Below are positions 24,856-33,968 of a stretch of 46,383 bases of DNA, piece by piece. The stretch is from an uncultured Rickettsiales bacterium (GTDB lineage Bacteria > Pseudomonadota > Alphaproteobacteria > UBA8366), in contig CAJWTF010000013.1 of assembly GCA_913046825.1 (NCBI GenBank), positions 1 through 46,383 on the forward strand, in the 5' to 3' direction. The position numbers and the translations under genes were made by a program. Under the pieces are notes generated by a model that did not search any database, was not told where the DNA came from, and saw nothing but the letters and a program-made list of their open reading frames with translations. Within the stretch, counting starts at the first letter, position 1. Every line of letters starts with the position of its first letter.

Positions 24856-26237
24856 GCGAATCCATCGACCTGGCCGTCATCGGCGCCGGGCCAGCCGGCC
24901 TCGCCGCTGCGACCACCGCTTCGGAGAACGGTCTTTCCGTAGTTCTGTTCGACGAACAACCCGCCCCAGGTGGCCAGATTTTTCGCAATATTGAAGGTGT
25001 TGATAGAGCGACCATGGGCGACACCTTGGGGGAAGATTATCTGAAAGGCGGCACCATCGCCGAGGCCTTCCGCAAGTCATCTGCGGACTATCGCCCAAGC
25101 GCTACGGTCTGGCGCGTCGATCCGGATGGTAGCTTGGCATGGACCGACGGTACGACGGCACGCATCCTGAAGGCACGGCGGATTATTGCCGCCACGGGCG
25201 CTATCGAACGCCCGGTTCCGATCCCAGGCTGGACGCTGTCGGGCGTTATGGCAGCCGGGGCCGCACAAATTCTGATGAAAACGGCCAGTATGGTGCCGGA
25301 CGGCCCGACCGTGATCGCCGGAAATGGCCCGTTGCTCTACCTCGTCGCCAACCAATTGTTCAAAGCTGGGACCGAAATCGCGGCCATTCTGGAGACGACC
25401 AGGTTCCGCGATTATCTCGCCGCCGTTCCCCATGCGCCCGCTGCCTTGAGAGCCAACGAGTACCTCTCAAAGGGTGCACGGATGATGCAGCATCTTAGAA
25501 ACAAAGGGTTCCGCATACAATCCGCCGTCTCGAATATTCGAGCGACCGGCGACGGAACGTTGCAAAAAGTAATTTACACCGCCAACACAACGGAAATCGA
25601 AGTCGAGGCAAACACCTTATTGCTGCATCAAGGGGTCATCCCGAACGTCCAGATCACCCGCCAAGTGAATGCCAATCACGAGTGGTATGCGCCGCAGCGG
25701 TACTGGCGGCCGGTGACGGATGAATGGGGCACGACCAGCGTCGAGACCTTGGCGATTGCGGGAGACGGCGCCGGTATTTTGGGGGCGGAAGCGGCGGAGG
25801 TTGCCGGGCATCTCGCCGCATTGGAGACCGTCAAGCGGCTCGGGAAGATCGATGAGATCGACCGCGACGTCCAAGCAGGCCCGCTCCTGCGTGAACATAA
25901 CCGTCTCGCCAGCATTCGCCCACTGCTGGACAAGCTCTACCACCCGAGTGCGGAAATCCTGGTTCCCCCGGACGAGACAACGGTTTGCCGGTGCGAGGAA
26001 GTCACCGCCGGCGATATCCGCCAATGCGTCGCGGAGGGAGCGACCGGCCCCAATCAACTGAAGGCCTATACGCGCTGCGGCATGGGTCCTTGTCAGGGTC
26101 GAATGTGCGGCCTCACGGTCTCCGAAGTCATCGCGGACGCCCGCGACAAGCCAGTCGAAGAGATTGGCTATTACCGCCTACGCCCGCCGATTAAGCCCGT
26201 GACGCTCGGCGAATTGGCGGCGATGGAGGATACTTAG
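24852..26237 (+). CDS. NAD(P)/FAD-dependent oxidoreductase with BFD-like [2Fe-2S] domain, HcnB-like subunit
   Basis: The 461-residue protein has an N-terminal FAD motif (DLAVIGAGPAGLAAA), the GG-doublet segment PAPGGQIFR and a second dinucleotide motif region (TVIAGNGPLLYLVA). A C-terminal BFD-like iron-sulfur domain (about 375-430) contributes CRCEEV and TRCGMGPCQGRMCG. This architecture is that of HcnB/OoxA. It completes a heterotrimeric amine dehydrogenase with gene order C-A-B. It shares the upstream region with the selenoprotein operon, so the two may belong to one physiological programme. Confidence 0.87.
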   Translation: MSESIDLAVIGAGPAGLAAATTASENGLSVVLFDEQPAPGGQIFRNIEGVDRATMGDTLGEDYLKGGTIAEAFRKSSADYRPSATVWRVDPDGSLAWTDGTTARILKARRIIAATGAIERPVPIPGWTLSGVMAAGAAQILMKTASMVPDGPTVIAGNGPLLYLVANQLFKAGTEIAAILETTRFRDYLAAVPHAPAALRANEYLSKGARMMQHLRNKGFRIQSAVSNIRATGDGTLQKVIYTANTTEIEVEANTLLLHQGVIPNVQITRQVNANHEWYAPQRYWRPVTDEWGTTSVETLAIAGDGAGILGAEAAEVAGHLAALETVKRLGKIDEIDRDVQAGPLLREHNRLASIRPLLDKLYHPSAEILVPPDETTVCRCEEVTAGDIRQCVAEGATGPNQLKAYTRCGMGPCQGRMCGLTVSEVIADARDKPVEEIGYYRLRPPIKPVTLGELAAMEDT

Positions 26238-26304
26238 GGCTCCATTATCGAATTCTGCACCATTGTGAATTTTTTACACACCCCGTTGATCGATTGGATA
26301 GACG

Positions 26305-27525
26305 ATGTTGGATGAATTTTTGATCCTAGTGGGAGAGGTGTTTGAAAAGCGGTTCTTCGATATGCCTGCGGGTCAGATAATCGGAGGAGCACTGATTATC
26401 ATCGCGTTTTTGGCGCTTCGCAGAATTTTTGCGAACACAGTCATTTTTTACCTGACAAAGTTCACCGAGAGCACGGCGACGGAACTGGATGGCGAATTTC
26501 TAGACGCACTGAAAGGACCGCTGAAGTTCATCCCGATCGTCCTGGGCGTCTTTTTCTTTACCCAATGGTTTGAGCTTTCGCCCGGCGCCTCTGGTTTCTT
26601 CCTCACGGTGGTCAAAACGTTAATCGCTTTTGTCCTTTTCTGGGCGGCTTATAATATCCTCGCTCCCCTTTCGACCGTACTGGAGAAGATACTCTCCAAG
26701 ATCACTCAAAAATCCGAAACCCTTTTCGCCGAAGAGTTCACACTACTCATTATCAAGGCGTTGAGAATTGCCGTAACGATCGTTGGCTTCATCATCATTC
26801 TTTCGCAATGGGGCATCAACGTCCTCCCTCTATTGGGTGGTTTGGGTATCCTCGGGATGGCCGTCGGTTTCGGGGCGCAAGACTCAATCGCCAATATTTT
26901 CGGGGGGATCAAAATCCTTCTGGACGGACAGTTTCGCAGAGGCGATTGGATTAAAACGCCGGACATTGAGGGTACTGTTTTCGAAATTGGAATTGCCACG
27001 ACCAAGGTGAGGGAATTCGACAAGGCCGTGACCTCCATTCCCAACAAGCGGATGTCGGAATCGACCATTAAAAATTATTCGCGAATGACCAATCGACGGG
27101 TCAAGTTGACGATTGGCGTTGAATACAGCTCAACGGCAAATCAATTGGAAAACATTGTCGATAGAATCCGGGAATACCTGCAATACAATCCTGCGATCGC
27201 CCAGCCTGGAACGGATCCAGTGGTGCAAATGGTGCACCTGGTCAACTTTGGCGCCTCATCGATAGATATCTCGCTTTATTATTACACGAAAACAACAAAT
27301 TGGGTTGAATGGCGGCGGATCGTTCATGAGAACATCTTGGAATTCAAACGGATCGTCGAACGGGAGGGCGCGGCATTCGCCTTCCCGAGTCAGAGCATCT
27401 ATCTCGAATCTACGCCTTCCGAATTGAAGTCGGTCCAAGATGTCGAGCGCCTGGAGAGCAACAATAACGCCCCGCAGACAGGACGCAAAAGCGGAGACGA
27501 GAACGGCGACGGAGGCGAAGGGTAA
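26305..27525 (+). CDS. mechanosensitive ion channel, MscS family
   Basis: The 406-residue protein has four to five hydrophobic segments in its first 200 residues. The pore-lining helix comes next, with the Gly/Ala-rich pattern LLGGLGILGMAVGFGAQDSIANIFGG. The MscS beta domain and cytosolic vestibule follow (FRRGDWIKTPDIEGTVFEIG, IPNKRMSESTIKNYSRM). The C-terminal 35 residues are hydrophilic and Asn/Gly/Glu-rich, probably disordered. It releases solutes on hypo-osmotic shock. It starts 67 bases after the amine dehydrogenase operon without a clear terminator between them, and it converges on the thiamine-diphosphate enzyme. Confidence 0.92.
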   Translation: MLDEFLILVGEVFEKRFFDMPAGQIIGGALIIIAFLALRRIFANTVIFYLTKFTESTATELDGEFLDALKGPLKFIPIVLGVFFFTQWFELSPGASGFFLTVVKTLIAFVLFWAAYNILAPLSTVLEKILSKITQKSETLFAEEFTLLIIKALRIAVTIVGFIIILSQWGINVLPLLGGLGILGMAVGFGAQDSIANIFGGIKILLDGQFRRGDWIKTPDIEGTVFEIGIATTKVREFDKAVTSIPNKRMSESTIKNYSRMTNRRVKLTIGVEYSSTANQLENIVDRIREYLQYNPAIAQPGTDPVVQMVHLVNFGASSIDISLYYYTKTTNWVEWRRIVHENILEFKRIVEREGAAFAFPSQSIYLESTPSELKSVQDVERLESNNNAPQTGRKSGDENGDGGEG

Positions 27526-27550
27526 AATTTACTCAGCCCTCCAGGCTCAA

Positions 27551-27569
27551 ATGGCGCGATCGTCGCCAT
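27551..27569. terminator. small inverted repeat between convergent genes
   Basis: ATGGCG (27551-27556) and CGCCAT (27564-27569) can pair around a seven-base loop between the convergent mscS-type and thiamine-diphosphate genes. It has only 6 bp and no T run on either side, so it is at best a weak bidirectional stop. Listed as a possibility. Confidence 0.25.
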
Positions 27570-27576
27570 GGTTCGA

Positions 27577-29307
27577 TCACGCCACCTTATCGTCGGCGGT
27601 CTCCACATCCAGCACATAACATTCGCCCGCCTGCACGGCCTTAATCCCAGCTTCGAGCGCAGACATCAGGTCCTTTAGGTCACGCACCGTCTCGCCCGCC
27701 GACACACCGTAGGAACGAGCCTGCGCCGGAATATCCACGCGTGGGTTTTCCAGGCTTTGGCCGATCCAGCGGTTCTCGACTGGACGCCCCCGCTGGATCG
27801 CCATGCGGGATTGGTGGGCAACATCGTTGCCATAGGAACGGTTGTTGTTGATTATCAGTAACAACGGGATACCGTAATGCGCCGCCGTCCATAGCGCGGA
27901 CACGCCCATCAAGAAATCACCATCACCCATGATTGCCACCGGCAACCGGCCCGACCCCTGCAGCGCCAAGGCCGAGCCCACCACCATGCCGGGACCGGAG
28001 CCGACACCTGCGCCGCCATCATTGCCGATATAATCCAGTGGACCGTCGATACGGATCGTCGGTGCCGGCCAACCAATGGGAAGGCGCACATATGTCGTAG
28101 GCCATTCTCCGATCGCCGCATCCACGGCCGTGCCAAGAGAGACGAGGTCGATGGCACCCGACCCAGTCGGCGGCGCACTGGGGTCTATTGAATAAGTTCG
28201 CTTTTCACCTGCAGCCAGTTGCAGCAAAGCCGACGCGACGAAACTATCAGGCGTTGCCAAGATCGGCAGATCGACCGCGGGCAACACATGATGGTCGAAT
28301 GACCAACCATTGGAATTGAGGTCGTCCATGGAAATGCTAATGATTTTGGCGCCGACACCACCCGCCGCATTTATCGTTCCGCCAAAATCCAGCCAATCCA
28401 GATTCAAAATAACGTCCGCTTCGCGGATGAGCGCTTCGTCTTCCGCTGTCGTTCGATAGTTCAAGTGATTGGGATGCAGGGGATGATGGGTCGGAAAGGC
28501 GGCCGCGATCCGCTGATTGGTAATCACATTCGCGCCGAGCGCTTCCGCGAACGCAATTCGCCGGTCCCAATCACCCTGATTTCGCGAGACCCGCCCCGCC
28601 ATGATCAGCGGCGACGTGGCAGATTTCAGCATCCCAAGCGCCGCCGTGACGGACTCGGTGGTGGGCGCTGGATCGGGTTCCACAGCATAGCGCGCGACAT
28701 CGGGAATTTCCGGCACCGGATCGAGCTTCGATTCCTGCATCGCCACATCCAGGACGATATAGACCGGGCCTTGAGGGTGACGGCGCATGATGCGGTTCGC
28801 CCGCAGAACCGATTCGATCGCCGCTTCGGGTGAGCCTGGCTGGTCGTCCCATTTAACGTAGTCTCGGACCAAGGCCCCTTGATCTCGAGATGTGTGAATC
28901 CAATCGATCCATGGTCGCCGCAGGGCCGCGTCGACAGGCCCGGTCGCGCCGAACACCATTACCGGCGCCCGGTCGCACCAGGCATCGAAGACCGCCATGG
29001 TCGCATGCATCAATCCCACATTGCTGTGTACCGCCGCGGCCATCGGTTTGTCCGTGACCTTGGCGTATCCGTGCGCGATGGCCACGCAATGTTCCTCGTG
29101 CAGACAGACCAGCATCTGCGGATCGCGATTGCCAAGATAATTGACGAGACTGTCCTGAAAACCGCGATAGCTGGCTCCCGGCACCACGGCTATATAGGGA
29201 ATATCGAGACGGCGAACGAGCTCGGCGACAACATCGCTGCCCCAACCCATTTCCGCATTTTCAGTGCCGACGGGACGTTCGGGCTCGTTCGGGCGATCAA
29301 TGGCCAT
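27577..29307 (-). CDS. thiamine diphosphate-binding enzyme (acetolactate synthase/benzoylformate decarboxylase superfamily)
   Basis: The 576-residue protein has the three domains of the superfamily. The N-terminal pyrimidine-binding domain has the catalytic Glu in VCLHEEHCVAIAHGYA, and a central domain follows (about 210-350). The C-terminal pyrophosphate-binding domain carries the GDG...NN motif (MGDGDFLMGVSALWTAAHYG then LLLIINNN). It is not the biosynthetic acetolactate synthase as far as I can judge, because no regulatory subunit gene is nearby and the sequence is divergent. A decarboxylase or carboligase on an unknown 2-oxo acid is likely. It is alone on its strand, 27 bases downstream of the gloB stop, so it may be co-transcribed with gloB and the methyltransferase. 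Confidence 0.86.
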   Translation of the reverse strand: MAIDRPNEPERPVGTENAEMGWGSDVVAELVRRLDIPYIAVVPGASYRGFQDSLVNYLGNRDPQMLVCLHEEHCVAIAHGYAKVTDKPMAAAVHSNVGLMHATMAVFDAWCDRAPVMVFGATGPVDAALRRPWIDWIHTSRDQGALVRDYVKWDDQPGSPEAAIESVLRANRIMRRHPQGPVYIVLDVAMQESKLDPVPEIPDVARYAVEPDPAPTTESVTAALGMLKSATSPLIMAGRVSRNQGDWDRRIAFAEALGANVITNQRIAAAFPTHHPLHPNHLNYRTTAEDEALIREADVILNLDWLDFGGTINAAGGVGAKIISISMDDLNSNGWSFDHHVLPAVDLPILATPDSFVASALLQLAAGEKRTYSIDPSAPPTGSGAIDLVSLGTAVDAAIGEWPTTYVRLPIGWPAPTIRIDGPLDYIGNDGGAGVGSGPGMVVGSALALQGSGRLPVAIMGDGDFLMGVSALWTAAHYGIPLLLIINNNRSYGNDVAHQSRMAIQRGRPVENRWIGQSLENPRVDIPAQARSYGVSAGETVRDLKDLMSALEAGIKAVQAGECYVLDVETADDKVA

Positions 29308-29334
29308 TACTTCTGCCTTTTTTGAAGCTTTGAA

Positions 29335-30105
29335 TTAAAACGCATCCTTTCGCCGGCGCGTCTCGGCGAATACGTCCACCAATCCAGCACCCGCAAGACC
29401 GATAGTCTCTTGTAGGTGTGGGCTGTCGGGCCGCAGAAACGGGTTTGTTTTCCATTCTTCGTCGAGACGCGAGGGAACCGTCGCAATATCGCGCGCGCGT
29501 TTGTCGTCTACATCCCGCATTCGGGCGATGAGGTCTGGATTTTGTGGCTCCACCGTCAGCGCGAATTGCCCGTTCTTCTGCGTATACTCATGCGCGCAAT
29601 AGACCCGCGTGTCACCGGGCAGGCCTTTTAGTTTTTCCAACGACCCGAGCATTTGCCCGAACTCTCCCTCGATCACCCGCCCGCAGCCCATGGCGAACAT
29701 GGTGTCACCGCAAAACAGCGCGGAGCTCTCCTCAAACCAATATGCGATGTGTCCGAGCGTGTGTCCCGAGACGTCGAGAACCCGGCCCGTAGCTTTGCCC
29801 AATGTGCAGGTATCACCTTCACCGACTTCAATATCAATGCCGGGAATACGATCGCGGTCCGTACGCGAGCCAACAATGGTGCAACCGGTTTTCGCCTTAA
29901 GCTCCAAATTGCCGCCGGTGTGATCATTGTGATGGTGAGTGTTCAGAATATGGGTGAGCGTCCAACCCTTTTCCGCCAACGCCGCCAATACAGGATCAAC
30001 AACCGCGGGGTCTACGACCGCCGTCACGCCAGATGTCGCCTCATGCGCCAGCCAAACGTAATTGTCGTGCAAAACGGGGACGCGGTGAACTTCGAGTATC
30101 GCCAT
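29335..30105 (-). CDS. gloB: hydroxyacylglutathione hydrolase (glyoxalase II)
   Basis: I start at ATG 30105 (MAILEVHRVPVLHDNYVWL), because the nine residues further upstream in frame are atypical. The 256-residue metallo-beta-lactamase-fold enzyme has the binuclear site THHHNDHTGG, the second His in VSGHTLGHIAYW, Asp in LFCGDTMFAMGCGR and His in VYCAHEYTQ. The C-terminal substrate domain includes KTNPFLR, a glyoxalase II hallmark. It hydrolyses S-lactoylglutathione to lactate and glutathione, completing methylglyoxal detoxification. Confidence 0.93.
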   Translation of the reverse strand: MAILEVHRVPVLHDNYVWLAHEATSGVTAVVDPAVVDPVLAALAEKGWTLTHILNTHHHNDHTGGNLELKAKTGCTIVGSRTDRDRIPGIDIEVGEGDTCTLGKATGRVLDVSGHTLGHIAYWFEESSALFCGDTMFAMGCGRVIEGEFGQMLGSLEKLKGLPGDTRVYCAHEYTQKNGQFALTVEPQNPDLIARMRDVDDKRARDIATVPSRLDEEWKTNPFLRPDSPHLQETIGLAGAGLVDVFAETRRRKDAF

Positions 30106-30158
30106 GGATTGCTCCCGAATTCCTGACCTCAAGGATTAAATAACAATGTTAGGCGCGT

Positions 30159-30722
30159 TCAACCCTTTTTCACCCGTAATTTCACAGATGTTTCCTTGAT
30201 AACATTGTTGTGCTGACGGATCGCAAGCAATAACTCCGTATCGCCGATGGCGCCTGACTGAACTTTCGAGAGCCACGGTTGCTCGAGGGTGAATTTCATG
30301 TCCTCCATCTCGAAATCGACAGCCAGCATATGGGCGAGCGGTGTATTGGCCGCTTTCTGCCGCACGAATTCGTCGCACGCCTTCTTGGAGAACATAGCGA
30401 GCGCCTCCACCGTCACTGCACGTACATGGGTCGGATCGTTAAGAAAGTCGTCATGGCGCGGATGTGGCACCGCGATTCGGACTTCGGCGCCATCGCGACA
30501 GACCCGGTAAAGCTCCTGGATGATGGCGAAATAGACGTCGGTTTCTTGCCCGAGATGCTCCAGAACATGGCTCATGACCACTTCGTCAATCGAGTTGTCC
30601 GCCCAAGGCCACGGGAATACTTCGAGATCGGCCACTTCGTCTGGATCGCACGCATCGAACTTATCGACATTGTGAAAGCCGTCGAGCTTGTAGAATCCGC
30701 AACCTAGATTGAGTTTCATCAA
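30159..30722 (-). CDS. class I SAM-dependent methyltransferase
   Basis: The 187-residue protein starts MMKLNLGCGFYKLDGFHNVD, a SAM-binding motif I at the extreme N-terminus, with the acidic motif II region ADLEVFPWPWADNSIDEVVMSHVLEHL. The rest is rich in charged residues and resembles uncharacterised short methyltransferases often found in glycan or lipid contexts. The substrate is unknown. It precedes gloB by 53 bases on the same strand and is divergent from nrdA. Confidence 0.8.
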   Translation of the reverse strand: MMKLNLGCGFYKLDGFHNVDKFDACDPDEVADLEVFPWPWADNSIDEVVMSHVLEHLGQETDVYFAIIQELYRVCRDGAEVRIAVPHPRHDDFLNDPTHVRAVTVEALAMFSKKACDEFVRQKAANTPLAHMLAVDFEMEDMKFTLEQPWLSKVQSGAIGDTELLLAIRQHNNVIKETSVKLRVKKG

Positions 30723-30856
30723 GATTTCTCCGCATTTAATCGAGGGTCGACGCGAGGTTGTTGACTCTTAGACCACACAAGAGTTACTTTTTATATATGT
30801 TCTTCTTTTGTTCATGATGACAGCACTTCAATATCTGGTATCGTGCTTCCCATCAT

Positions 30857-30893
30857 ATACGAAATCTAGTGTTTTATTCACAAAATATTCGTT
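30857..30893 (+). promoter_or_regulatory. possible NrdR boxes upstream of nrdA
   Basis: ATACGAAATCTAGTGT (30857-30872) matches the NrdR palindrome (acaCwAtATaTwGtgt) at about 12 of 16 positions, and TCACAAAATATTCGTT (30878-30893) at about 11. Their starts are 21 bases apart, two helical turns, as expected for tandem NrdR binding, although about 31 bases is more usual. They lie 30-65 bases before the nrdA start. The matches are imperfect, so this is tentative. The rest of the 198-base gap (30723-30920) is AT-rich and has no gene. Confidence 0.4.
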
Positions 30894-30920
30894 CCACAGC
30901 TGTGGATAGGGGTAGAAAAT

Positions 30921-32882
30921 ATGGACGGTTCGGGTGTAATTCTGCGGGATGGGGCGGTTGTGGATAACTCTGCGACGAAACTAGTAAAAGACGGTTCCGA
31001 CCTTCTGGCAACATCCTTGGATTCGAACTCAGACGCCCAGGACTACAGAGACGTAAAGCAAAACGAGCGCGGAACTCGCGTCGTTATTGACCGTCGACGT
31101 GACGATCTTCTCACCGTTTTTGGCAAAGCGACGCTGACCGACCGGTATCTCATGCCGGGAGAAGAATTCCAGGATTTGTTTGCGCGAGTCGCGATGCATT
31201 ACGCCGACGATTCGGAACACGCGCAGCGCCTCTACGATTATATGAGCCAGCATTGGTTCATGCCCTCAACCCCGGTCCTCTCGAATGGCGGCACCTCGCG
31301 AGGTTTGCCGATTTCGTGCTTCCTCAACGAAGCGACGGACAGTCTTGAAGGCATTCTCGGCCTATGGAACGAGAATGTCTGGTTAGCGGCGCGTGGCGGC
31401 GGCATCGGAAGTTATTGGGGCAACCTGCGTTCCATCGGCGAGCGTGTCGGCCACAACGGCAAGACATCAGGCGTCATTCCGTTCATTCGTGTCATGGATT
31501 CGCTGACCCTGGCGATCAGCCAGGGGTCGCTGCGGCGCGGAAGTGCTGCCGTCTATCTGCCGCTCAGCCACCCAGAGATAGAAGAATTCGTCGAACTGCG
31601 CCGCCCCACAGGCGGTGACCCTAATCGCAAGGCTCTGAACCTGCACCACGGCGTGCTGGTGCCCGACGCCTTCATGCGCGCGGTCGAGACGGATGCCGAA
31701 TGGGCGCTTACTAGTCCCAAGGACGGTGCAGTCATGCGGAAGATTTCCGCACGCGGTCTCTGGATCCGCATTCTTACCTCCCGCATCGAGACCGGCGAGC
31801 CCTACCTCATCAATATCGATCACGTGAACAAGGCACTGCCTGAGCACCAAAAACTCGGCGGGCTCGAAGTCAAAACTTCGAACCTTTGTTCCGAAATTAC
31901 CTTACCGACGGGCATCGATCGGTTTGGCGAGGATAGGACGGCTGTCTGCTGCCTCTCGTCACTCAATGTCGAGAAATATGGCGAGTGGGAAAAACACCCC
32001 GGCTTTATCGAGGACATCATGCGTTTCCTCGATAATGTTCTGCAGGATTTCATTGACAATGCCCCAGAAGACTTTAGCCGGGCGAGCTACGCGGCAATGC
32101 GGGAACGCTCGGTTGGCCTTGGCGTTATGGGCTTTCATTCCTTTCTTCAAGCCAACAGAATTCCGTTCGAAGGCGCGATGGCGAAGGTCTGGAACATGCG
32201 CATGTTCAAACACATCCGGGCAGAAGCGGATGCCGCGTCAGTGACCCTCGCGGAAGAACGCGGTGCGTGCCCCGATGCGGAAGATTTCGGCATCAAGGAA
32301 CGCTTCTCCAATAAGCTTTCCGTGGCGCCGACCGCATCGATCTCAATTATTTGCGGCGGCGCTTCGCCGGGGATTGAACCCGTGGCCGCCAATAGTTTCA
32401 CTCATAAGACGCTTTCCGGTTCGTTCAACGTACGAAACCCGTATCTCCGGCAAATTCTTGCGGAGAAAGACAAGGACGACGACGAGACGTGGTCTTCGAT
32501 TACGACTCACGAAGGCTCGGTGCAGCATCTCGATTTCCTGAACGAAGACGAAAAAGCCGTCTTCCGGACCGCGTTCGAGATCGACCAGCGTTGGATCATC
32601 GAGCACGCAGGCGATCGTTCAGATGCGATTTGCCAGTCGCAATCGATCAACCTGTTCCTGCCCGCCGACATCCACAAACGGGATTTGCATCAATTACACT
32701 ATCTAGCCTGGAAGAAGGGCGTGAAGAGCCTTTATTACTGCCGCTCCAAATCGATCCAACGCGCAGAGGTCGTGGCCAACCAAGACGCCGGACAACTCGC
32801 TGTGCCGCATCTTGGCAAGGTTAATGGCGGGGATCAGCCGGCGGAACAAATCGATTACGAAGAATGCCTCTCCTGCCAATAA
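30921..32882 (+). CDS. nrdA: class I ribonucleotide reductase, catalytic alpha subunit
   Basis: The 653-residue enzyme reduces ribonucleotides to deoxyribonucleotides. Active-site residues are present: a Cys in GLPISCFLNEA, Asn-Leu-Cys-x-Glu in SNLCSEITLP (radical Cys), the redox partner Cys in AVCCLSSLN, and the radical-transfer tyrosine pair in SLYYCRSKS. The C-terminal CLSCQ pair reloads reducing power from thioredoxin or glutaredoxin. The protein starts directly with the catalytic fold and has no full N-terminal ATP-cone, so dATP inhibition through that domain is not expected. The start (ATG 30921) follows a GGGG-like site. nrdB follows after 32 bases. Confidence 0.93.
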   Translation: MDGSGVILRDGAVVDNSATKLVKDGSDLLATSLDSNSDAQDYRDVKQNERGTRVVIDRRRDDLLTVFGKATLTDRYLMPGEEFQDLFARVAMHYADDSEHAQRLYDYMSQHWFMPSTPVLSNGGTSRGLPISCFLNEATDSLEGILGLWNENVWLAARGGGIGSYWGNLRSIGERVGHNGKTSGVIPFIRVMDSLTLAISQGSLRRGSAAVYLPLSHPEIEEFVELRRPTGGDPNRKALNLHHGVLVPDAFMRAVETDAEWALTSPKDGAVMRKISARGLWIRILTSRIETGEPYLINIDHVNKALPEHQKLGGLEVKTSNLCSEITLPTGIDRFGEDRTAVCCLSSLNVEKYGEWEKHPGFIEDIMRFLDNVLQDFIDNAPEDFSRASYAAMRERSVGLGVMGFHSFLQANRIPFEGAMAKVWNMRMFKHIRAEADAASVTLAEERGACPDAEDFGIKERFSNKLSVAPTASISIICGGASPGIEPVAANSFTHKTLSGSFNVRNPYLRQILAEKDKDDDETWSSITTHEGSVQHLDFLNEDEKAVFRTAFEIDQRWIIEHAGDRSDAICQSQSINLFLPADIHKRDLHQLHYLAWKKGVKSLYYCRSKSIQRAEVVANQDAGQLAVPHLGKVNGGDQPAEQIDYEECLSCQ

Positions 32883-32914
32883 CCAGAAGCTCGAACTAAG
32901 GACGTGTTGCCAAG

Positions 32915-33874
32915 ATGTCGCTGTTAGATTCCAAACCGATTTATAAGCCGTTCCAATATCCGTGGGCCTATGACGCCTGGCTGACCCAACAGCGCATCCA
33001 CTGGCTGCCGGAAGAAGTGCCGCTCGCCGACGACGTAAAAGATTGGCACAAGAATCTGACGCCGGTCGAACAAAACTTGCTGACCCAGATTTTCCGCTTT
33101 TTCACGCAAGCGGATGTCGAGGTCAACAATTGCTACATGAAGCATTACTCGCAGGTCTTCAAACCGACAGAAGTTCAGATGATGTTATCGGCATTTTCCA
33201 ATATGGAAACGGTCCACATTGCCGCCTATTCGCATTTGCTTGATACGTTGGGAATACCGGAGGCTGAGTATCAGGCCTTCCTCAAGTACAAGGCGATGAA
33301 GGACAAATACGACTACATGCAGCAATGGGGAGTGGGCAGTCGCGAGGATATCGCGAAAACTCTGGCCATCTTCGGCGCCTTTACGGAAGGTCTGCAACTG
33401 TTCGCCAGCTTCGCGATCCTGATGAATTTCCCGCGCTTCAATAAAATGAAGGGAATGGGGCAAATCGTGACGTGGTCAGTGCGTGACGAATCGTTGCACA
33501 CCAACTCGATCATCCGTCTCTTTAAGACCTTCATTTCAGAGAACGAAGACATCTGGACCGAGAAATTACAGCAAGACCTTTATGTCGCCGCCTCGACCAT
33601 CGTCGACCATGAGGATGCATTCATCGACCTCGCCTTCGAGATGGGTGGCGTCGAGGGATTGGAAGCCGAAGATGTTAAAAAATACATCCGGTACATTGCG
33701 GACCGAAGACTTGGGCAACTCGGCCTGAACCCCATTTATCACATCGGGAGCAATCCGCTCCCGTGGATGGATGATATGCTCAATGGCGTGGAGCACGCGA
33801 ACTTCTTTGAGAATCGCGCCACCGAATATTCCCGCGCCGCGACGCGCGGCAGCTGGGAAGAAGCGTTCGAATAG
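32915..33874 (+). CDS. nrdB: class I ribonucleotide reductase, radical-generating beta subunit
   Basis: The 319-residue ferritin-like protein holds the diiron site and tyrosyl radical. ADVEVNNCYMKHY supplies the first carboxylate, METVHIAAYSHLL supplies Glu, His and the radical Tyr at the E-x2-H-x3-Y spacing, and RDESLHTNSI supplies the later Glu and His. The radical position is Tyr, as in class Ia/Ib, not Phe as in class Ic. The extreme C-terminus (SWEEAFE) is acidic and would dock on NrdA. It forms a two-gene operon with nrdA and is followed by a clear terminator. Confidence 0.94.
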   Translation: MSLLDSKPIYKPFQYPWAYDAWLTQQRIHWLPEEVPLADDVKDWHKNLTPVEQNLLTQIFRFFTQADVEVNNCYMKHYSQVFKPTEVQMMLSAFSNMETVHIAAYSHLLDTLGIPEAEYQAFLKYKAMKDKYDYMQQWGVGSREDIAKTLAIFGAFTEGLQLFASFAILMNFPRFNKMKGMGQIVTWSVRDESLHTNSIIRLFKTFISENEDIWTEKLQQDLYVAASTIVDHEDAFIDLAFEMGGVEGLEAEDVKKYIRYIADRRLGQLGLNPIYHIGSNPLPWMDDMLNGVEHANFFENRATEYSRAATRGSWEEAFE

Positions 33875-33919
33875 GAATTCTTCTTCCTCCTGAGCAAGCA
33901 GCCCCCCTGAGCTCCCTTC

Positions 33920-33949
33920 CCCCGGTCATAGGCTCGGCCGGGGTTTTTT
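33920..33949 (+). terminator. rho-independent terminator after nrdB
   Basis: CCCCGGTC pairs with GGCCGGGG (one U-G pair) around an eight-base loop, followed directly by six T residues, 45 bases after the nrdB stop. This is a textbook intrinsic terminator. Confidence 0.9.
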
Positions 33950-33968
33950 CTGTCCGCTGCTGATACGG

